Of a stretch of DNA of 64,000 bases, positions 57,955-64,000 are shown one piece after another. The translations under genes were made by a program, and so were the position numbers. The DNA lies in assembly GCA_012931725.1 (NCBI GenBank), contig CM022949.1, positions 29,415,815-29,479,814 of the forward strand, in the 5' to 3' direction. The notes beneath the pieces were generated by a model. It was given only the letters and a program-made list of their open reading frames with translations, was not told the origin of the DNA and did no database searches. How positions within the stretch are numbered: position 1 is the first letter of the stretch; the number at the start of each line of letters is the position of its first letter. The stretch is from Litsea cubeba (Eukaryota; Streptophyta; Magnoliopsida; Laurales; Lauraceae).

Positions 57955-59310
57955 GGGGCGTTTGGCAGTAGGTCTTTTATCATTGCATTTTATAGCCTAG
58001 GGTCCAACATAGTTTCTCATAGAGGCGGCAATCCTCTTTTAGAACTGACACAGTAAAAAAGACAAAAATATTCTCTCTATACGTCAGCAAACAAGTCCTG
58101 CTTGAAAACATTTGAAACCGTCATACGATCCGCAACCTAAATAAAAACTCAAATCATCTAAAAGCGAAGACGAAAGAAAATGGATAGAACAAAGTCTGCG
58201 ATTTCATCAAAATAAGGAAAAATGCAAGCAAAGCAAGAGAAATGTAAATAAAAAAACAGAATGGGTTTTGTGAGTTTTAAAATCAATTTATCTGACTTTG
58301 AAATGTATTTATCTGAGTTTGCTATGAATTTATATAAGCTTGTTCTCAAGTTGTCTTAGTCTGATATCAATTAAAAAGGACTTTAAGTGAGTTTATCTGA
58401 GTTTGATTTGTAATTAGCAGCGTTTGTTATCAATTAAACAGGGTTCCAAGTAAAATTATCTGACTGTGACACAATTTTATCTGATTTTCTTCTAAACGTA
58501 TATGAGATTCTTATAAAATAATATGAGTTTGGTATGAAATTAAATGGATTTAGCATGATTTTATTTGACCTTGAAATGTATTTAACTTTATTTTAAATGA
58601 GTTTTTCTGAGTTTGCTGTGAATTATCTGAGTTTTGTATAAGTTATCAGACTTTGGCATGGAGTTATCTGGCTTTAAATTAAACTTATCTCTATTTTATA
58701 TGAATTTATATAAGTTTGATATGAATTTATCTGTGTTTACTTTGAATTAATCTGAGTGTGATATGAATTAAACTGGATTGAGGTGAATTTATCTAAATTT
58801 TAAATTAATTTATCTAAGTTTGCTGTGCATTTATATTAATTTGATGTGAGTTTATATGTATTTATCTGTGTTCGAAATCATAACTAGTTCACAAAAAAGT
58901 TATGTCCCATCAATATAAATTTATTTGTATTTGATATAAAATTATTTGATTAGATTAGGTTTGGTTTGACTAGATTTGGTTTGAATTTATTTGAATCTGA
59001 TATAAAATTATGTGTCTGAAGTGAATTTGTTTATGATTTTATCTGACTTTGTTATGGTTCTATCTAACTTTGCTTTGGGACTGGGATGAGTTTGATATCA
59101 TTTAGCTGAGTTGTATATGGTTCTGTCGAAAACTCATCTTACTACATTTAAATTCGACAACATTAGGGAAAGACGATGAGTTGGAGCGAAAAATTAGGAT
59201 TAGATTGCATGACACCTATTCAAACGGTTAGAAGGGCAAATCAGTCATAAAAAAAATCCGACGTATTATGCTAAGGGACCACTGCCCGAATTAATCCCAC
59301 GCGCAAAGGT
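57955..59310. mobile_element. Dispersed element with degenerate TTTATCTGAGTTT repeats, copy B
   Basis: It shares with 35000-36385 the order AAAAAGACAAAAA, ACGTCAGC, GCTTGAAAACATTT, AAAAGCGAAGACGAA, the TTTATCTGAGTTTG-rich centre (58260-59110), AGGGCAAATCAGTCATAAA, GACGTATTATGC and an end near AAGGGACCACTGCCCGAATT. The repeat-rich centre is much longer than in copy A. The boundaries are approximate and the class is unknown. Confidence 0.65.
58260..59110. repeat. Degenerate TTTATCTGAGTTTG minisatellite, copy B
   Basis: Around 30 variants of (A)TTTATCTGAGTTTGATATG(A) occur at irregular spacing over 850 bp. This is AT-rich, without a long open frame. The core ATCTGA and GTTTG are the most constant parts. 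Confidence 0.75.
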
Positions 59311-62040
59311 ACTTTAAGCCTTAAACAGTAATGATGTGTACTAAAGACTTTATAAAGCAATAATCAGGGATCTATCGCTAATTTACCTGACTTTTAAATG
59401 TATGGCATCAAACCATCTGAGAATGATTAAGATAAGATCCAGTGAGACCATATGGGTGCTCTTTGGTCACGAATCTGAATCCATGAGTGGTCTATTGCAT
59501 GCTTTCCATGAGTGGGTTGTTTGTAACTTATGGTGGGCTCACCTATTGATGCTCTAAACTATTAAAACTAAATGTCATCCCTTTCTGTGGCGAATCCTCA
59601 AATTTTAACTCAATTGGATTTGGTCCCACCATTAAATCAAATATATGATTTATAATTTAATTAATATATAATATTATGCTAAATACATCATCAACCATGT
59701 GTTCAATCTTAATAGGGAACCAAACTAAAATATGAAAATTTGCTGCTGAAGGAGATGGCATCAGATTTTAACGGTTGGGATCATTAGTGAGAGGACCTAG
59801 GTTGAGTTTGGTCATGCAACTATTTGTGATTAGACTCTTGAGTCATAAAGCGAAACGAACTTTTGTGATTTGTCGTTGTCATATAAAAAAGCGACAGGTG
59901 TCTTGTTGTTATTCACTCTTGGCCTCATTCCTATTGTTTTCATATTTCTTTCGTCCTTTTGCTTGGTGTTGTCATGATACGTTTTGAACCTTTCACGTGA
60001 GCGCCGCCACGTCATAGCCATCTTTGGACGAATCAGGTGTGACACGAGTGCGGGCGGAGGGTTTTTCTTCCTTCACCCCCGCACGTGTCGCACTGATTCG
60101 TCCAAACAAGAGAAACATGAGATCCGGATCCATGAAAATTAGAAATGGGACCTACCTGCTTGCAAATGAGTGGAGCTCTCCGAGGTTAGGTTAAGCACTT
60201 AAAAAGAGTTGGGATCCTGTTTCATTGAAATAGTGGAATACTGTTTCATCTAATTAAAATTTTCCACCTGTATAAAATTTTATTTTTTTCATTTTTCATT
60301 CAAAAAAGCAATTTAATTTTATATCATTGGCAAATCTTAATTAAATGAAACAGTTTTCAAAGAAACCAAAGATTCGGACTCCACTTAAAAATATGAATTT
60401 AAATGTTCAAAATGAATGCCCTTCCTCTCTATAACATGTTTTTAATTTTACTTTACTAGGAGTTTCTCTCCCCGTAAAATTAAAAATATAATCGATGATA
60501 AATGAATTAATCTTAACATTGATCATTAGCTTAATCTTATAATAAGGCCTATGGAGTAAAATTCTAAGACTTTTCCTGCCAGGGAAAGACATTCGTTATG
60601 AGCATTTTTGGATTTTTTTGAAAGATTTGCTCCACTGTGGAGTTTCACTTGGGAGCTTGAGAGATCACTCAAAGGATCCTGACTCAAAGCACTAGCGTGA
60701 AGGAATTTGAAGGTTGTGTCCATAGGGAGCCCAGTTTGATGATGATGGCACGACAACAACTACTTAGATGGAGACCGAGAGTTTATTGGTGTTATAATTG
60801 CCATAATTAAGGCCCTCAATCAATGGACGCAAAACCATCTTATTATCATCAGATTAGGCATGTGGGCCTATCCATTATTTGACAATGAGAACACTCTTTT
60901 CTGTGGTGAGATCTAAATTCATGTTATGCAACACTAATGTTCATTGTGGAAGAGAAATGCTCCTCTACGAGCAACTATATGTGCATTCTAGCTCCATAGC
61001 CCCCCACCTTTAATCAGCATCCCACTCCCAAGGAAAAAAAAAATCTAGGACCAACCCCAATTTCACTCTCATTAAACATTTATTGAATCTCAAAGAAACT
61101 GATGATTAAAAGACCACTAAACTTTATGGCTATTAAATCAAAGGTTAGGATGATTTGATGGGGCTGATCTTTCTATTGATTCTTATCTATTTAAGGAGAT
61201 CTTTCCATGTACCCCCACACCCACTTGATAAGTGTAGATATCTACGTTGGTCCACAGCTGCGCTGCAAATGAGAAGTATGCAAGTTTGCTCAAGTAAGAG
61301 AACATTGCCCCCCATTGCCGAATATACCTAGATGATAAGATTCATTTGACTCAACCTATCATGTGGGGTTGCCTTTCACTGGCTATATGTATTAATGATA
61401 GTTTTATTTAGGGGAAGAACTTGGTTGCAGCAACAGTGCAACACTGCATTCTATTGAAGTGGATCATTTCTATTAAATTTATAAGTGGAGCTCACCTTTT
61501 GAAAATTTAAACCATCTTGATACGTTTAACTCCCACTGAAATGAGCAATGTATGTAACTACGCAAGCTAATTTCATAGGCATGGTGGACACCATTCTACA
61601 TTTTTTTTTACGAATTCTATATTTTTTTTACGAACGCTCTTTTATATAGTGAGATCAAGAGGCCCACCTCTATTTTGTATACATTCAATTCTCCTAACTG
61701 CATAGGATGATGACATTTTTTTTTTTTTTTCAAATCTAGATTTCTCACTGTTCCTATAGCATGACATTTACTTTTGTTTTTCAAAATACTACATCTGACC
61801 AAGTATTGATAAGTTAATAGCTATTCAAAAGTATTTTTCAAAGGACAAATTAGTTATTTTATATAACATAGTGGATGTAATCGTTTCAATCAAAATCTAT
61901 ATGTGCAAGGGAACCTTTTTTTTTTCCCCAGTAAATAGATACTACTCTTTGATGAGTTTACCCAATGATCGTTGACATTAGAAGCCCAGGGCAACCATCT
62001 TATTCAAAGTTAAATAGGCAGCCACTAAAAGTTCAGGATG
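59311..62040. other. Gene-free spacer
   Basis: No supported gene. An open frame of 77 codons on the minus strand (60526-60759) has reasonable codon balance, but I do not recognise it. The stretch holds the 84-bp foldback at 60023-60106 and T-runs near 61.6 and 61.7 kb. Confidence 0.55.
60023..60106. repeat. 84-bp imperfect foldback
   Basis: TTTGGACGAATCAG pairs with CTGATTCGTCCAAA at the other end. Inside, GTGTGACACG pairs with CGTGTCGCAC and GTGCGGG with CCCGCAC with small bulges, leaving a loop around TTTTTCTTCC. The arms are about 35 bp and GC-rich compared with the surroundings. Confidence 0.85.
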
Positions 62041-62160
62041 ATGTCCCCACCTGCGAGTTGGAGTAGCATAAGGCATGGGTTTTCTGATTTCTCCTCATGT
62101 CTCGTGTTCGAAACCCACCCCGGATTTATCTGGTGTGCATTTGTGTGGGTTTAGCAGGCA
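62040..62160 (+). mobile_element. Possible SINE fragment
   Basis: GAGTTGGAGTAGCATAAGGC could be an A-box region, and CTCGTGTTCGAAACCCACC a B-box. A GTGTGCATTTGTGTGGGTTT body follows. It lacks a clear A-tail because a MITE begins at 62170. Confidence 0.45.
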
Positions 62161-62169
62161 CAACCTAGG

Positions 62170-62503
62170 GGTCTTCATGGGCTAAGTAAAGCTGGGCTAA
62201 GGCATATCCAGATCCGAACCAATTTTAAAATGATAGACCCTAGTCCAACACGGGCCATCAAAGTTAGGCCCACGCCCGCACATTTAGTCAACCAGACTGG
62301 GCCGAACGGGGCTTTCTACCAGTTCTTTGGGAAAAATACACTAAACTACAAGCATTTATTAGGCTAGGTGAGCTGGGCCAGACTTTGGGCTTTCTTTCAC
62401 TTTATCCAAGCCCAGACCATATACTAATCGGGCCTACTTTATGTCCAAGTCCAACCCAAATAGTCTTGGATAGGGCCAAGGCTGGCCCAGCCATGAGCAC
62501 CCC
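62170..62503. mobile_element. TA-flanked MITE (GGGTG-TCATGG family)
   Basis: TA at 62168-62169 and 62504-62505 flank GGGGTCTTCATGGGC on the left and, inward from the right, GGGGTGCTCATGGCTGGGCC. The interior contains repeated GGGCTAAG/AGCTGGGC and GGCCCA motifs. It inserted next to or into a SINE-like sequence. Confidence 0.75.
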
Positions 62504-63371
62504 TAGTGCCACCCGAGGGAATAGTCCCGTTGGGTCAAAGACCTTAGGGATGCCTGTGTCATGAAAAAAAAAAGAAAAAAAGAAAAAAAGAAAAAGGTTT
62601 GCAATGATGAATTAGAACAAGAATTTGAATTATCTGTGGGATTCCAGCACGTCAATGATGAGAAGGGCCCACTTCATCAATTCCAAACCGCTCAAAATTA
62701 CAAACTCTTTTAGGTCATGTTTGGTAATTAAATCATCAGGGAAAGGATTCTCGCTTTCCATGGTATCAATTAAAATCTACGTTTGGTTCTGTGCCAGATT
62801 CCAAGTTGGAGTTGGCCCCCACGTCAAATAGATCAGATGGTGTAAGAAGCATTGTTATTCTGATTACAGCTCTTACACATGATAAATCCTAAGGTGGACT
62901 TTAATGGGAGTGAAATTGGCAACCCATGACTTAAGCAGCTTGGATTCCAGCACAAGTGCAGCCCTTCGTTCCCTTGTTAACTCATGCTGTGCTATTCTGA
63001 AGTGGTTAATGAGGTTCCCTGCACACATATGAAGTGGTGTCAGGGATTATACACTCCCATAGGGCGCGACAGGGTTCAAACTTCAAAGCTCTGCTCACCC
63101 TGTTAGGAGACATCCCCCCAAAAACAGCAGCTCCAAAGGCAGGGCAAAGGTTATGTGTCAACTTCATTTTTGTTATGACATGGCAACAAAAAACACGTGT
63201 GATGTGGCACATTGGCAACAAAACCATTTTATTGAGGCTCAATGCTAGAACTAAATTGATAAATAGAGATGAAACAACAACCTAATAGGCAAGCCTGCTT
63301 CCCATATTTACAGAAACCTGCAAACCCCTCCTCCCATCATCAAATGATATGCCATGAAACACATGAGCTGG
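62504..63371. other. Spacer and probable 3' untranslated region of the Furry-like gene
   Basis: An A-rich (AAAG)n run lies at about 62564-62597. Nearer the Furry-like gene no exon is seen downstream of its stop, and the 63.23-63.37 kb part is likely 3' untranslated region. Open frames here (63006-63285) are on both strands and have no motif. Confidence 0.55.
63228..63233 (-). terminator. Candidate poly(A) signal of the Furry-like gene
   Basis: The minus strand reads AATAAA (within CTCAATAAAATGG) about 140 nt past the stop codon at 63372-63374. Position and sequence fit a plant near-upstream element. Confidence 0.5.
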
Positions 63372-64000
63372 TCATGGGTTCCTGATGTTGGCAACAAAAG
63401 GCACAAGCCGCCTGTAATCCCTTCTCCTTCCAAGTGCACATGTATCCAGCACCCGTCCGAGAATCGACCGGCAGTTCTGCAATGCCAACTCTCTAGGTGC
63501 CAATCCTACTTCTATAGTTGGCCCGCTCCTGACCTTAAATGAACCCTGGGAAGTGAAAACAGCAGAAGAGGGTATTTTCTCTTCGCTCGAACCATTTTCG
63601 AAGGACACTGGGTCATTCGCATTGCCCCCGGTCAAGTTACAGCAACTCTGTAACAGGGACTCCAACACACTTAATGCCTCCCAAGATAATGTGCTTTCCA
63701 TGAGCTGGGAAACAGTTGCATACATGTGTGGACTCTGGACTGCATCCAAGGGTGTGTGCTGGAGCAGCGCCTTCAGCATGAGCAGGATCACACGCTGGTA
63801 CTCAACTGGACCCTTATCTAGCAGCCGCAACAAGTGACTGAATGCCAGTGCTGAGTGCTTCGGGAGCCACTCGGCACACAGCAGTGGAGTCACACGAGTG
63901 AAGAGGTCATCAATGTTTGTGATCTCACCCTGGGAGTATGATAAAAACACTGCTGCAAGCTCATTTAATGACTTTGCCCAGCACCAAACTGATATGTTGC
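63372..64000 (-). CDS. Furry-like (cell morphogenesis) protein, C-terminal exon, partial
   Basis: The open frame enters from the window edge on the minus strand and reads SVWCWAKSLNELAAVFLSYS, QGEITNIDDLF, CAEWLPKHSALAFSHLLRLL, PVEYQRVILLMLKALLQHTP, STLSWEALSVLESLLQSC, LAPRELALQNCRSILGRVLD and RRRDYRRLVPFVANI, with the stop at 63374-63372. This matches the C-terminus of the plant ARM-repeat proteins related to Furry/Mor2p/Tao3p, very large (about 2,150-residue) scaffold proteins linked in other eukaryotes to NDR kinases and polarised growth. About 209 residues are visible with no intron. A short disordered insert around residues NGSSEEKIPSSA is usual in the family. The frame is uninterrupted, so the gene is probably functional. 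Confidence 0.9.
   Translation of the reverse strand, partial: NISVWCWAKSLNELAAVFLSYSQGEITNIDDLFTRVTPLLCAEWLPKHSALAFSHLLRLLDKGPVEYQRVILLMLKALLQHTPLDAVQSPHMYATVSQLMESTLSWEALSVLESLLQSCCNLTGGNANDPVSFENGSSEEKIPSSAVFTSQGSFKVRSGPTIEVGLAPRELALQNCRSILGRVLDTCALGRRRDYRRLVPFVANIRNP

Noticed and set aside
60526..60759. 77-codon minus-strand frame (MLSCHHHQTGLPMDTTF...)
   Set aside because: The composition is acceptable, but there is no recognised motif, no neighbouring exon in phase and no repeat evidence. It could be a relic, but this is not supported.
1..64000. CRISPR arrays, bacterial operons or organelle inserts
   Set aside because: No spacer-repeat array, no closely packed reading frames and no recognisable chloroplast or mitochondrial genes were seen. 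The tandem repeats present have no unique spacers.

Overview
This window is nuclear DNA from a flowering plant. The evidence is spliced plant genes with GT-AG introns, a plant remorin, a plant Furry-like (cell morphogenesis) protein, angiosperm-type SINEs, L1 and RTE retrotransposon tails, and many plant MITE families (PIF/Tourist, hAT, Mutator and TA-flanked). Long repeat-filled introns and AT-rich spacers suggest a medium or large genome. The species cannot be fixed from the sequence.

Three genes can be supported, all on the minus strand. (1) A remorin-family gene occupies 18.8-27.2 kb in five coding exons. Its 4.7-kb second intron is packed with transposons. The gene carries two frame anomalies, one at each end of the protein. 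(2) A gene model spans 46.6-55.6 kb with three in-phase exons: a membrane-anchored N-terminus, a coiled-coil exon, and an exon with a flotillin-like heptad region followed by in-frame tandem repeats. Its 3' part runs straight into transposon-like sequence. I do not recognise this combination as a described family. (3) The C-terminal exon of a Furry-like ARM-repeat protein lies at 63.4-64.0 kb and continues off the window.

The rest is transposon landscape. 0-18 kb is gene-free and holds SINEs (one with an 87-bp internal amplification), small tandem duplications and MITE remnants, including one MITE nested in another. 27.8-34.5 kb holds TA-flanked MITEs, a 2.9-kb Mutator-like element with long inverted arms, and a SINE with a 17-bp target duplication. 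35-46.7 kb is a mosaic: a repeat with a degenerate TTTATCTGAGTTT motif, a long-inverted-arm element, and a 3-kb tandem duplication in which both copies carry the same PIF/Harbinger-like element and the copies are separated by an 840-bp LTR-like filler. 49-54 kb, inside the second gene, holds a GC-rich Mutator-type MITE with a perfect 9-bp target duplication and five other MITEs. 55.7-63.4 kb is gene-free, with a second copy of the TTTATCTGAGTTT repeat, an 84-bp foldback and more SINE and MITE copies.

No tRNA or rRNA gene, CRISPR array or intact transposase/reverse transcriptase gene was found. Gene models rest on reading frames, splice sites and remembered family motifs. No database search was run.
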